In this document: positions 47,757 through 56,040 of the stretch, piece by piece
Layout: the number at the start of each line of letters is the position of its first letter
How positions within the stretch are numbered: position 1 is the stretch's first letter
Origin: Agromyces protaetiae
GTDB lineage: Bacteria; Actinomycetota; Actinomycetes; Actinomycetales; Microbacteriaceae
DNA length: 64,000 nucleotides
Direction of reading: 5' to 3'
Assembly (NCBI RefSeq): GCF_004135405.1
Contig: NZ_CP035491.1
Location: forward strand, 1,550,001-1,614,000
Position numbers and translations under genes: made by a program
The notes under the pieces: model-generated
Told to the model about the DNA's origin: nothing
What the model saw: the letters and a program-made list of their open reading frames with translations, nothing else
The model's database searches: none

Positions 47757-49009
47757 GCACCGGCCCGGTCGCGCGGCGATCACCCGCGGCACCCGTGCGC
47801 CGCGAGTCATCCGTCGCCCTCGCGTGGGAGGAGCGCGTCATGCGCGCCGCCCACCCCGTCGCCTACCCGCTGCTCGCGAGCGTGCGCCGTCCGGTCGTGC
47901 GCGTGCCCGGCCTGGGCGTCGTCGTGACGGATGCCTCGCTGCTGCGCGCCGTCCTCATGGACACGCAGACCTTCTCGAAGCACGGCCCGGGGGCCCCGAG
48001 CGACCTGTGGACGCCCGTCCTCGGCGATCGCGTGCTCCTCAACATGGAGGGCGCCGAGCATCTCGAACTGCGGCGGCGGCTCGCGCCGCTCTTCACGCCC
48101 GCGGCCGTCGGCGAACTCGTCGACCGCATGCTCGGGCCGTCGTACACGCGGCTTCGCGATCGTCTCGCGGCGGGCGAGTCGGTCGACCTCGTCGCCGAGG
48201 CGCGGCGCGGGGCGAGCGCGGCGATCGGGGCCCTCGTGGGGCTCGACGAAGACGTCGTCGACGATCGGCTGTTCCGCCGGATCGCGTCGGTCACGGGGGC
48301 CGTGCGGCTCTCGCGGCCGCGCATGACCGACGCCCAGATCGCACACGCGAAGGCCGTCATGGCCGACCTCACAGGGCACGCGCGCGCCGCGTGGCGGGCG
48401 GGCGACCCCGCGACCGTCCCGGGGCGCATGCGCGAGCTCGGGCTCGGCGAGGAGGAGTCGCTCGGCGCCGTCGGCGCCTTCGTGCTGACCGGCACCGAGA
48501 CGCTCGTCGCGTATCTGCCTCGGCTCGTCGCGCTGCTTCACGACACCGGATGGCTCGGCCGCCTCGCCGCGGATCGCACCCACCTCGATGCGGCGGTCGC
48601 CGAGGGGCTCCGGGTCACGACGCCCTCGCCCGTCATGCTGCGGAGCACCGTGGCGGCGGGCCGCATCGGCAGCGACGACGGCGGCGGCGTCGGCGTCCGG
48701 CCCGGCGACCGGGTCGTGCTCGCGACGTTCCTCGCGAACCGCGTCGCGCCCGGATTCGACCCCGTCGGCAACCCCGCGGCGAACCTCCGGCAACTGTGGT
48801 TCGGGGCGGGCTCGCACTTCTGCCTCGGGGCGCCGCTCGCGATGGCGCAGATCAGGGGCACGGTCGGCGCGGTGCTCGACGCGGCCGCGAGCAGGGGCGC
48901 GTTCGAGGCATCCGCCGCTCCGCTCGTCGTCGAACGCCGCCGCGTCGCACGCGGCGTGCTCATCCCCGGCTACCGCGAACTCGTGCTGGGGCCTTCGCGC
49001 GCCGTCTGA
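47750..49009 (+). CDS. Cytochrome P450
   Basis: A 419-residue soluble P450. The haem loop LWFGAGSHFCLGAPLA places the thiolate ligand at Cys358; the K-helix ExxR is EGLR in AVAEGLRVTTPSPVMLRST; the I-helix oxygen-activation site reads FVLTGTETLVAYLPRL (TGTET for AGxDT). The N-terminal region has no membrane anchor. Electrons must come from ferredoxin and reductase genes elsewhere; none are adjacent. It is the last gene of the cluster. Its likely job is hydroxylation or further oxidation of the cluster product, which could create the position for glycosylation. Confidence 0.92.
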   Translation: MVSTGPVARRSPAAPVRRESSVALAWEERVMRAAHPVAYPLLASVRRPVVRVPGLGVVVTDASLLRAVLMDTQTFSKHGPGAPSDLWTPVLGDRVLLNMEGAEHLELRRRLAPLFTPAAVGELVDRMLGPSYTRLRDRLAAGESVDLVAEARRGASAAIGALVGLDEDVVDDRLFRRIASVTGAVRLSRPRMTDAQIAHAKAVMADLTGHARAAWRAGDPATVPGRMRELGLGEEESLGAVGAFVLTGTETLVAYLPRLVALLHDTGWLGRLAADRTHLDAAVAEGLRVTTPSPVMLRSTVAAGRIGSDDGGGVGVRPGDRVVLATFLANRVAPGFDPVGNPAANLRQLWFGAGSHFCLGAPLAMAQIRGTVGAVLDAAASRGAFEASAAPLVVERRRVARGVLIPGYRELVLGPSRAV

Positions 49010-49052
49010 TCCTGCGTGCCCGCCGTGCGCATCAGGCGGAGGGACGGCTCCC

Positions 49053-49074
49053 GTTCCGTGGCCGTTCACGGTGC
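49053..49074 (+). promoter_or_regulatory. PHO-box-like 11-bp direct repeat upstream of phnD
   Basis: GTTCCGTGGCC (49053) is followed directly by GTTCACGGTGC (49064): two 11-bp units starting GTTC, close to the GTTCACC units bound by PhoP in Streptomyces. Confidence 0.5.
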
Positions 49075-49112
49075 GGCCACTCATGCACCCCCCGCGCGCA
49101 ACCACGGGTTCC

Positions 49113-49118
49113 TAGCGT
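49113..49118 (+). promoter_or_regulatory. -10 box (TAGCGT) for phnDCE
   Basis: TTCCTAGCGTGG gives a leader of about 70 nt; GGAAGG at 49181-49186 is the ribosome-binding site. Confidence 0.4.
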
Positions 49119-49195
49119 GGCGTCGTCGGCGCCGACTGCACCCCGGTGCCGCCTGCCTGACATCACATTCCCCTAGACCCGGAAGGTCTCTTCTG

Positions 49196-50137
49196 ATGCA
49201 CTCCTCCATCGTGCGCGGCGCGGCGGCACTCGCCGGCCTCACGCTCGCCTTCGGCCTCGCGGCATGTTCGACCCCGTCCAGCGCCGAGGACACCGCGAGC
49301 GACGACACCGCCGCGGGCACGTTCGCCTCGGGCGACGAGAACACCCTCGTCTTCGCGACGCTCCCCGACCACGAGGGCGCCGACCAGGACGCCCAGCCCA
49401 TCGCCGACTGGATCGCCGCGATCACGGGCAAGGATGTCGAGTTCTTCGAGGCGACCGACTACACGGCCGTCGTCCAGGGCCTCGCCGCCGGCCAGATCGA
49501 CATCGCGCAGATCTCGGCGTTCACCTACTACCAGGCGCAGAACGCGGGCGCCGACATCGTCCCGATCGGTGCGCAGATCACGTCCGAAGGCGCCGAGCCC
49601 GGCTACTACTCGGTCGCGCTCAAGAACCCGGCCGCGACCGACGTCACCTCGCTCGCCGACTTCGCCGACCGCCCCGTCTGCTTCGTCAACCCGACCTCGA
49701 CGTCGGGCCGCGCGATCCCCGCGGGTCAGCTCAAGTCGGCCGGCGTCACGGTCTCCGAAGAGAACACGGTCTTCGGCGAGGAGCACGACCTCACGGCCGC
49801 CAAGATCGCCGAGGGCGTCGACTGCCAGGTCGGCTTCGCCCAGGACGTCGACGCCGACCCGCTCATCGAGTCGGGCGCGCTCGAGGAGATCGACCGCTAC
49901 CTCGTCCCGGCCGCGCCGATCGTCATGCAGGCCGGCCTCCCGCAGGCCCTCCAGGACCAGCTCATCGAGGCGATCGCGGACAGCACGCAGTCCTCGCTCA
50001 CCGACGCCGGCGTCGAGCTCAACGAGTTCCTCACCGAGAACTGGTTCGGCTTCGGCAAGGTCGACGACTCGTACTACGACAACATCCGCACGGTCTGCGA
50101 CGAGGTCGCCGACATCGTCGAGGCCTGCGCGGCCTAA
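49196..50137 (+). CDS. phnD: Phosphate/phosphite/phosphonate ABC transporter binding lipoprotein
   Basis: The 313-residue protein has a lipobox LAAC (Cys24) and the PhnD family fold: LVFATLPDHEGADQDAQPIADWIAAITGK, FEATDYTAVVQGLAAGQIDIAQISAFTYYQA, CFVNPTSTSGRAIPAGQLK and VGFAQDVDAD. It binds a phosphonate, phosphite or phosphate outside the cell; no C-P lyase genes are here, so simple phosphonates cannot be assumed. Two cysteine-containing C-terminal segments (TVCDEVADIVEACAA) may form a disulfide. It starts the phnDCE operon. Confidence 0.88.
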   Translation: MHSSIVRGAAALAGLTLAFGLAACSTPSSAEDTASDDTAAGTFASGDENTLVFATLPDHEGADQDAQPIADWIAAITGKDVEFFEATDYTAVVQGLAAGQIDIAQISAFTYYQAQNAGADIVPIGAQITSEGAEPGYYSVALKNPAATDVTSLADFADRPVCFVNPTSTSGRAIPAGQLKSAGVTVSEENTVFGEEHDLTAAKIAEGVDCQVGFAQDVDADPLIESGALEEIDRYLVPAAPIVMQAGLPQALQDQLIEAIADSTQSSLTDAGVELNEFLTENWFGFGKVDDSYYDNIRTVCDEVADIVEACAA

Positions 50138-50157
50138 GCCACCGGAGCATCCACACC

Positions 50158-51051
50158 ATGACGACCGGCGACACCCCCGCGGTGCACATCGAGGCACTCG
50201 ACAAGACCTACCCCGGCCAGCCCGGACCGGCCCTGTCGGGGGTGTCGCTGGACGTCGCCCGTGGCGAGATCGTCGTCCTGCTCGGCCTCTCGGGCTCGGG
50301 CAAGTCGACCCTCCTCCGCCACATCAACGGCCTCGAGACGCCGACGTCGGGCACCGTCGTCGCGCTCGGGCAGAACGTCCCCGAACTGAAGGGCCGGGCG
50401 CTGCGGGACCTCCGCGGCGACATCGGCTTCATCTTCCAGCAGTTCGAACTCGTCGGGCCGCTGACGGTGCTCGAGAACGTCCTCACCGGCACGCTCTCGA
50501 CCCTCGGCGGCCCGCGGGTGGGCATCTGGACCTACCCGAAGGCGAAGCGCCTGCGGGCGCTCGAGCACCTCGACCGCGTCGGGCTCCTCGAGCGGGCCTA
50601 CCAGCGCGCCGACACCCTCTCGGGCGGTCAGCAGCAGCGCGTCGCGATCGCACGCGCCCTCATGCAGGACCCCGAGATCCTCCTCGCCGACGAGCCTGTC
50701 GCCTCGCTCGACCCCGAGTCGTCCAGCCAGGTGATGGCGCTCATCCGCGAGATCGCCGCCGAGCGCGGCCTCACGGTCGTCTGCAGCCTCCACCAGGTCG
50801 ACCTCGCCCTCGGGTGGGGCGACCGCATCGTCGGCCTCCGCGCGGGCGAGGTCGTCCTCGACACGTCCACCGACGGGCTCTCGCGCGAGCAGGTCATGGA
50901 GATCTACGGCCGCGTCGCGACGTCGACGGGCGAGCTCGCGGCGATCGAGACCGAGCTCGCCGAGGTGCGCGAGCAGCTCCTCACCGAGGAGCTCCGCAAG
51001 AACGCGCGCGACGACCTCGACCGGAACTTCGCCGACGAGGAGCCCGCGTGA
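50158..51051 (+). CDS. phnC: Phosphonate-type ABC transporter ATP-binding protein
   Basis: The ATPase of the importer, 297 residues: Walker A GLSGSGKSTLLRHINGLE, Q-loop FQQFELVGPLTVLENVLTG, signature LSGGQQQRVAIARALM, Walker B EILLADEPVASLDPES and H-loop CSLHQVDLALG. A ~40-residue charged C-terminal tail (TELAEVREQLLTEELRKNARDDLDRNF) is longer than typical PhnC. It overlaps phnE by GTGA. Confidence 0.92.
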   Translation: MTTGDTPAVHIEALDKTYPGQPGPALSGVSLDVARGEIVVLLGLSGSGKSTLLRHINGLETPTSGTVVALGQNVPELKGRALRDLRGDIGFIFQQFELVGPLTVLENVLTGTLSTLGGPRVGIWTYPKAKRLRALEHLDRVGLLERAYQRADTLSGGQQQRVAIARALMQDPEILLADEPVASLDPESSSQVMALIREIAAERGLTVVCSLHQVDLALGWGDRIVGLRAGEVVLDTSTDGLSREQVMEIYGRVATSTGELAAIETELAEVREQLLTEELRKNARDDLDRNFADEEPA

Positions 51052-52877
51052 CCGCGATCGCGGCCGAATCGCGGCTGCTGTCCGTCAAGCGTCCGCGCCC
51101 GCGGCTCGCGAGCGTCGTCTCGGGCGGGGTCATCCTCGCGATCATCGTGCTCGGGGTCTGGTCGTTCATCGGCCTCGACTACAGCTTCAAGAGCCTCGAG
51201 ACGACCTCGGGCAATATCTCCCGGTTCATCGGCCTCGCGACGCCCATGCAGTGGCCCGGCTGGGAGGTCACCGGCACGCGCACGGCGGCGGGCACGACGT
51301 TCACGACCGAATGGGTCGGGTGGGAGCCCGTCTTCGAGACCCTGCAGAGCGTCGCGATCACGCTCGCGCTCGTCATCGCGGGAACAGCCCTCGCGGCACT
51401 CCTCTCGATCCCCGTCGCGTACGGCGCCGCGCGCAACACGACGCCGAACGGCGCGGTCCTCGCGATCTCGCGCGGCATCGGCGTCGTCATGCGCGCGATC
51501 CCCGACGTCGTCTTCGTCGTCTTCCTCGCGTTCCTGTGGTTCAACTCGGGCACGCTGCCCGCGATCGTCGCGATCGGCCTGCACTCGATCGGCATGATCT
51601 CCAAGATGTTCGCCGACGCCGTCGAGCAGATCGACGAGGGGCCGCGGCTCGCGATCCGCGCGGCGGGCGGCTCGAAGGCGCAGGAGTTCTGGTCGGGCGT
51701 CGTGCCGCAGGCGCTCCCGGCGTGGATCGCCATCGCGCTCCACCGCGCCGACATCAACCTCCGAGGCACCGTCATCCTCGGCGTCGTGGGCGTCGCGGGC
51801 CTCGGCTACGACCTCGACGACGCGCTGCACGCAGGCCCGGCGGGCATGCGCCGCGTCATCCCCATCGTCCTCATCATCATCGCCCTGTGCGTCGTGTTCG
51901 AGATCATCTCGTCGTCGATCCGCGCGCGCCTGCTCGACGTGCGGCCGACGGGCAAGGGCATCGGCGACACGGTCGTCCGGGCGATGACGCGCCGGTCCGG
52001 GGCATCCGGCCCCAAGACTGCGGCGCAGACGCCCGCGCAGCAGGCGACCCGCGACCGCAACGCGCGCATCGAGGCTGCCCTGCACAGGCCGTGGGATCGC
52101 GACCGGGTCGCGACGACCACCTGGATCTGGCTCGGCATCGCGGTCGTCGTCGCGGCGTTCGTCTACGCGCAGCCCGACATCCTGCGCCTCTTCACGCCCG
52201 AGGGCTGGCGCTGGGACCAGGTCTCGAACCCCGACCTCGACCGGGCCGTGTGGCCGCCGAACTTCGGGAGCCGCGACTGGGCCGACGTGCTCGCGGCGGT
52301 CCTCACGACCGTGCAGGTCGCGTTCGCGGCGACGCTCATGGCGGCGATCATCTCGGCCGTCGTCGGCCCGCTCTCGGCGAGGAACGTCGCGGCGAACGGC
52401 GTCGTCCGCAACACCTTCCGCGGCATCGCGCTGTTCCTCCGCGCGATCCCCGATCTCGTCGTCGCGATCCTCTTCATCATCGCGACGGGCTTCGGTCCGC
52501 AGGCGGGCGCGCTCGCGCTCGGCATCGGCGGCGTGGGCCTCCTCGCGAAGCTCATCGGCGACTCGATGGAGGAGGTGCCGAACGGCCCCGAGCGGGCGGT
52601 CGCGGCGGCGGGCGGCAGCCGGTCACAGGTGTTCTTCTCGTCGACGGTGCCGTTCTCGATCCCGGCCCTCGTCGGCCACCTCATGTACCTGCTCGAGCAG
52701 AACGTGCGCTCGGCGACCCTCCTCGGCATCGTGGGCGCGGGCGGCATCGGCTTCCTGCTCCTGAACGCGTTGCAAGGGCGGCACTTCGACCAGGTCATCG
52801 CGTTCGTGTTCGTCATCATCGCGCTCGTGGTCGTCGTCGAGACGGCGTCGATCCTGATCCGGCGCGCGGTCAGGTAG
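51048..52877 (+). CDS. phnE: Phosphonate-type ABC permease, two fused PhnE domains
   Basis: At 609 residues this is twice the usual PhnE length. Two permease units are joined by a ~75-residue polar linker (RSGASGPKTAAQTPAQQATRDRNARIEAALHRPWDRD): unit 1 with AITLALVIAGTALAALLSIPVAYGAARN and coupling loop DEGPRLAIRAAGGSKAQEFWSGVVPQALPAWIA; unit 2 with VQVAFAATLMAAIISAVVGPLSARN and PNGPERAVAAAGGSRSQVFFSSTVPFSIPALVG. The two coupling loops (AAGGS) show a tandem duplication or fusion of phnE1 and phnE2, so one chain makes the whole channel. Confidence 0.9.
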   Translation: MTAIAAESRLLSVKRPRPRLASVVSGGVILAIIVLGVWSFIGLDYSFKSLETTSGNISRFIGLATPMQWPGWEVTGTRTAAGTTFTTEWVGWEPVFETLQSVAITLALVIAGTALAALLSIPVAYGAARNTTPNGAVLAISRGIGVVMRAIPDVVFVVFLAFLWFNSGTLPAIVAIGLHSIGMISKMFADAVEQIDEGPRLAIRAAGGSKAQEFWSGVVPQALPAWIAIALHRADINLRGTVILGVVGVAGLGYDLDDALHAGPAGMRRVIPIVLIIIALCVVFEIISSSIRARLLDVRPTGKGIGDTVVRAMTRRSGASGPKTAAQTPAQQATRDRNARIEAALHRPWDRDRVATTTWIWLGIAVVVAAFVYAQPDILRLFTPEGWRWDQVSNPDLDRAVWPPNFGSRDWADVLAAVLTTVQVAFAATLMAAIISAVVGPLSARNVAANGVVRNTFRGIALFLRAIPDLVVAILFIIATGFGPQAGALALGIGGVGLLAKLIGDSMEEVPNGPERAVAAAGGSRSQVFFSSTVPFSIPALVGHLMYLLEQNVRSATLLGIVGAGGIGFLLLNALQGRHFDQVIAFVFVIIALVVVVETASILIRRAVR

Positions 52878-52948
52878 CGCGCACGGTTTCGGAGCGGCGG
52901 ACGGCTCGCGTCGGCGTTCGCGCCGACTGCGATGTCGGATGCCCCGCC

Positions 52949-52954
52949 TACACT
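52949..52954 (+). promoter_or_regulatory. -10 box (TACACT) for pcrA
   Basis: CCTACACTTGAAGG lies 10 nt before ATG 52965; it supports this start over ATG 52932. Confidence 0.5.
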
Positions 52955-52964
52955 TGAAGGCGAT

Positions 52965-55472
52965 ATGACGCTGATCCTCGACCCCGACGACCCGGCCGGC
53001 TGGCGCGAGGCCGACGCACCTGCACGCACCGCCGCAGGCGGCGGCCACGAGTCATCCGATTCGCACCTCGTCGCGGGCCTCAACCCGCAGCAGAAAGAGG
53101 CCGTCGAGTACCGCGGCCCCGCGCTCCTCATCGTCGCGGGCGCCGGCTCGGGCAAGACGCGCGTGCTCACGCACCGCATCGCGCACCTCATCGAGACGCG
53201 CGAGGCGTGGCCGAGCCAGATCCTCGCGATCACCTTCACCAACAAGGCCGCGGCCGAGATGCGCGAGCGCGTGCAGGCGCTCCTGGGCGACAGCGCGTCG
53301 GGCATGTGGATCTCGACGTTCCACTCGGCCTGCGTGCGCATCCTGCGCCGCGAGGCCGAGTCGCTCGGGCTTTCGTCGACGTTCACGATCTACGACTCGG
53401 CCGACACGCGCACGGTGCTGAAGCGCATCATCAAAGAGCTCGACGCCGACACGATGGGGTTCACGCCCGCGAGCGCGCAGGCCAAGATCTCCAAGCTCAA
53501 GAACGAGCTGACCGACGTCGAGGCGTACGCGCGCAACGCGAACACGAACGACCCGCAAGAGGTCATGTTCCTCGCGATCTTCCGCGAGTACACGCGTCGG
53601 CTGCGGGCCGCGAGCGCGCTCGACTTCGACGACCTGATCGGCGAGACGGTCTACCTCTTCCGCGCGTTCCCGAAGGTCGCGGCCCTCTACCAGCGCCGGT
53701 TCCGCCACCTCCTCGTCGACGAGTACCAAGACACGAACCACGCCCAGTACTCGCTCATCCGCGAGCTCACGCTGCCGGTCGCGCGCGAGATCGTCGACGA
53801 ACTCGACGAGCACGGCGTGCTCGTCCGGGGGTTGACCGATGCGTCGGGGCAGATCCCCGGGGCGTCGCTCACCGTCGTCGGCGACAGCGACCAGTCGATC
53901 TACGCGTTCCGCGGCGCCGACATCCGCAACATCTCCGAGTTCGAGCGCGACTTCCCGGGCGCGAAGGTCGTCCTCCTCGAGCAGAACTACCGCTCGACGC
54001 AGAACATCCTCTCGGCGGCGAACGCCGTCATCTCGAACAACTTCGACCGCAAAGACAAGAAGCTGTGGACGGCCGACGGCGACGGCGAGCAGATCACGGG
54101 CTACACGGGGTACACGGCGCACGACGAGGCGCAGTTCGTCGTCGACGAGATCGAGGCGCTGCGTCGGGCCGGCGTCGACTACCGCGAGATGGCGGTCTTC
54201 TACCGCACCAACGCGCAGACGCGTGCGCTCGAAGAGATCTTCGTGCGATCGGCGGTGCCCTACCGGGTCGTCGGCGGCACGAAGTTCTACGAGCGCGCCG
54301 AGATCAAAGACGCCATGGCGTACCTCATCGCGGTCGCGAACCCGCTCGACGAGCTCGCCCTGCGGCGCATCCTCAACACGCCCAAGCGCGGCATCGGCCC
54401 CGCGACCGAGACGGCGATCGCCCAGTTCGCCGAGCAGAACGACATCTCGTTCCGCCAGGCCATGCGCTCGGCGGGCGAGCTCGGGCTCGGGCCGAAGGTC
54501 ACGGGTGCGATCACGGCGCTCGCCGACCTCCTCGACGAGGCGGCCCTCATGCTCGTGCCCTCTCAGGCCGGGCTCGACGCAGGCACGAACGAGGGCGCTG
54601 CGAAGGTCTCCGACGTGCTGCTCGCCCTCGTCGAGAAGTCGGGGCTGCTCACCACGCTCCGCAACAGCCGCGACCCGCAAGACGAGACGCGCGCCGAGAA
54701 CGTCGAAGAGCTCGTCGCGCAGACGCGCGACTTCGATCGCGAGAACCCCGGGGCATCCCTCGTCGACTTCTTGACGCAGGTGTCGCTCGTCGCGGCGGCC
54801 GACGACCTCGACGACGCGTCGGGCACCGTTTCGCTCATGACCCTCCACACGGCCAAGGGCCTCGAGTACCACGCGGTGTTCCTCACAGGGCTCGAAGAGG
54901 GGCTCCTGCCGCACCAGATGTCGGCGTCCGAGCCGGGCGGGCCCGCCGAAGAGCGGCGGCTGTTCTACGTCGGCATCACACGCGCTCGCAAGCGCCTCTA
55001 CCTGTCGCTCGCGATGAGCCGCGCCCAGTTCGGCGAGGTGTCGGTCGCGCTGCCGTCGCGGTACCTGCAAGAGATCCCCGACGGGCTCATCGACTGGAAG
55101 CAGTCGCCCGGCATGGCGACGAGCCGCGGCGGCACGCAGGGGCGCGCGCTCAACGGGCGCGGGGCCGGGTACGGCGGCGCGAGAGGCTCCGACGGCGGCG
55201 TGTGGGGCACGCGCGGCCGCGATCTCGAGCGGTTCAGCGTCACGAAGAACGCGGGCGCGAAGACCGAGTGGGCCAACCGCGTCACGGGTGCCGTGCGCGA
55301 CAACGGCGACCTCGCGCTCGAAGCGGGCGACCGGATCCGTCACACCGACTTCGGCGAGGGCCGCGTCACCCAGGTCACGGGCGAAGGCACGAAGAAGATC
55401 GCGCACGTGAACTTCGACACCGCGGGGGCGAAGAAGCTCCTCATCAAGATCGCCCCCATCGAGAAACTGTGA
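52965..55472 (+). CDS. pcrA: ATP-dependent DNA helicase PcrA/UvrD
   Basis: Superfamily 1A 3'-5' helicase for repair and replication restart, 835 residues. LNPQQKEAVEYRGPALLIVAGAGSGKTRVL (Q and Walker A, near residue 40-68), ITFTNKAAAEMRERV (Ia), FRHLLVDEYQDTN (II), VVGDSDQSIYAFRGADIRNI (III), LEQNYRSTQNI (IV), VSLMTLHTAKGLEYHAVFLTGLEEGLLPH (V) and EERRLFYVGITRARKRLYLSLA (VI) are all present. The C-terminal ~45 residues (RIRHTDFGEGRVTQVTGEG) are the Tudor-like RNA-polymerase-binding domain of PcrA. A 26-residue insertion near ~280 (DEHGVLVRGLTDASGQIPGA) is unusual. Confidence 0.97.
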   Translation: MTLILDPDDPAGWREADAPARTAAGGGHESSDSHLVAGLNPQQKEAVEYRGPALLIVAGAGSGKTRVLTHRIAHLIETREAWPSQILAITFTNKAAAEMRERVQALLGDSASGMWISTFHSACVRILRREAESLGLSSTFTIYDSADTRTVLKRIIKELDADTMGFTPASAQAKISKLKNELTDVEAYARNANTNDPQEVMFLAIFREYTRRLRAASALDFDDLIGETVYLFRAFPKVAALYQRRFRHLLVDEYQDTNHAQYSLIRELTLPVAREIVDELDEHGVLVRGLTDASGQIPGASLTVVGDSDQSIYAFRGADIRNISEFERDFPGAKVVLLEQNYRSTQNILSAANAVISNNFDRKDKKLWTADGDGEQITGYTGYTAHDEAQFVVDEIEALRRAGVDYREMAVFYRTNAQTRALEEIFVRSAVPYRVVGGTKFYERAEIKDAMAYLIAVANPLDELALRRILNTPKRGIGPATETAIAQFAEQNDISFRQAMRSAGELGLGPKVTGAITALADLLDEAALMLVPSQAGLDAGTNEGAAKVSDVLLALVEKSGLLTTLRNSRDPQDETRAENVEELVAQTRDFDRENPGASLVDFLTQVSLVAAADDLDDASGTVSLMTLHTAKGLEYHAVFLTGLEEGLLPHQMSASEPGGPAEERRLFYVGITRARKRLYLSLAMSRAQFGEVSVALPSRYLQEIPDGLIDWKQSPGMATSRGGTQGRALNGRGAGYGGARGSDGGVWGTRGRDLERFSVTKNAGAKTEWANRVTGAVRDNGDLALEAGDRIRHTDFGEGRVTQVTGEGTKKIAHVNFDTAGAKKLLIKIAPIEKL

Positions 55473-55479
55473 GGCACGC

Positions 55480-56025
55480 GTGAGCTGGCCCGTGCGCGCG
55501 AGTCGCGTCGCCTACGAGAACCGCTGGATCAGAGTCGTCGAAGACGAGGTCGTGCGACCCGACGGTGAGACGGGCGTCTACGGCGTCGTCGAGGTGCGGA
55601 ACCCCGCGGTCTTCGTCGTCGCCGTGACCGACGCCGACGAGGTGCTCCTCGTGACGATCGACCGCCACACGGTCGGATCGTCGATCGAGGTGCCGGCCGG
55701 TGGCAGTGACGGCGAAGACCTGCGCGTCGCCGCCGAGCGCGAGCTCCTCGAGGAGACCGGGTACGAGGCGGCCGAGTGGCGCGAGATCGGTCGCATGCAG
55801 GCGCTCAACGGCATCTGCCGCGCCGACGAGACGGTCTTCCTCGCGACGGGACTGCGCCGTGCCGCGCACGACGCGACCGGCTCGCAGGTCGAAGAAGGCA
55901 TCGGCGCCGTGCGCGCGGTGCCGTGGGCCGAGACGCTGCGCATGGCGGTGTCGGGCGAGATCTCCGACGGTGAGACGGTCGCGGCGCTGTTCTACGCGGC
56001 GGCCGCGCTCGGTCGGATTGCGTAG
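55480..56025 (+). CDS. Nudix hydrolase, ADP-ribose pyrophosphatase-like
   Basis: A 181-residue Nudix protein. The Nudix box GGSDGEDLRVAAERELLEETGYE (residues ~72-94) has all catalytic acids. The N-terminal strand pattern (SRVAYENRWIRVVEDEVVRPDGETGVYGVVEV) is that of the NUDT5/ADP-ribose pyrophosphatase class; substrate unproven. GTG 55480 lies 7 nt after the pcrA stop, so it is probably co-transcribed. Confidence 0.85.
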   Translation: MSWPVRASRVAYENRWIRVVEDEVVRPDGETGVYGVVEVRNPAVFVVAVTDADEVLLVTIDRHTVGSSIEVPAGGSDGEDLRVAAERELLEETGYEAAEWREIGRMQALNGICRADETVFLATGLRRAAHDATGSQVEEGIGAVRAVPWAETLRMAVSGEISDGETVAALFYAAAALGRIA

Positions 56026-56040
56026 GGGAGTGCGCCCGAG

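Noticed and set aside
49196-52877. A complete phosphonate degradation locus
   Set aside because: Only transporter genes are present; no phnGHIJKLM, phnX or ptxD-like gene is nearby.
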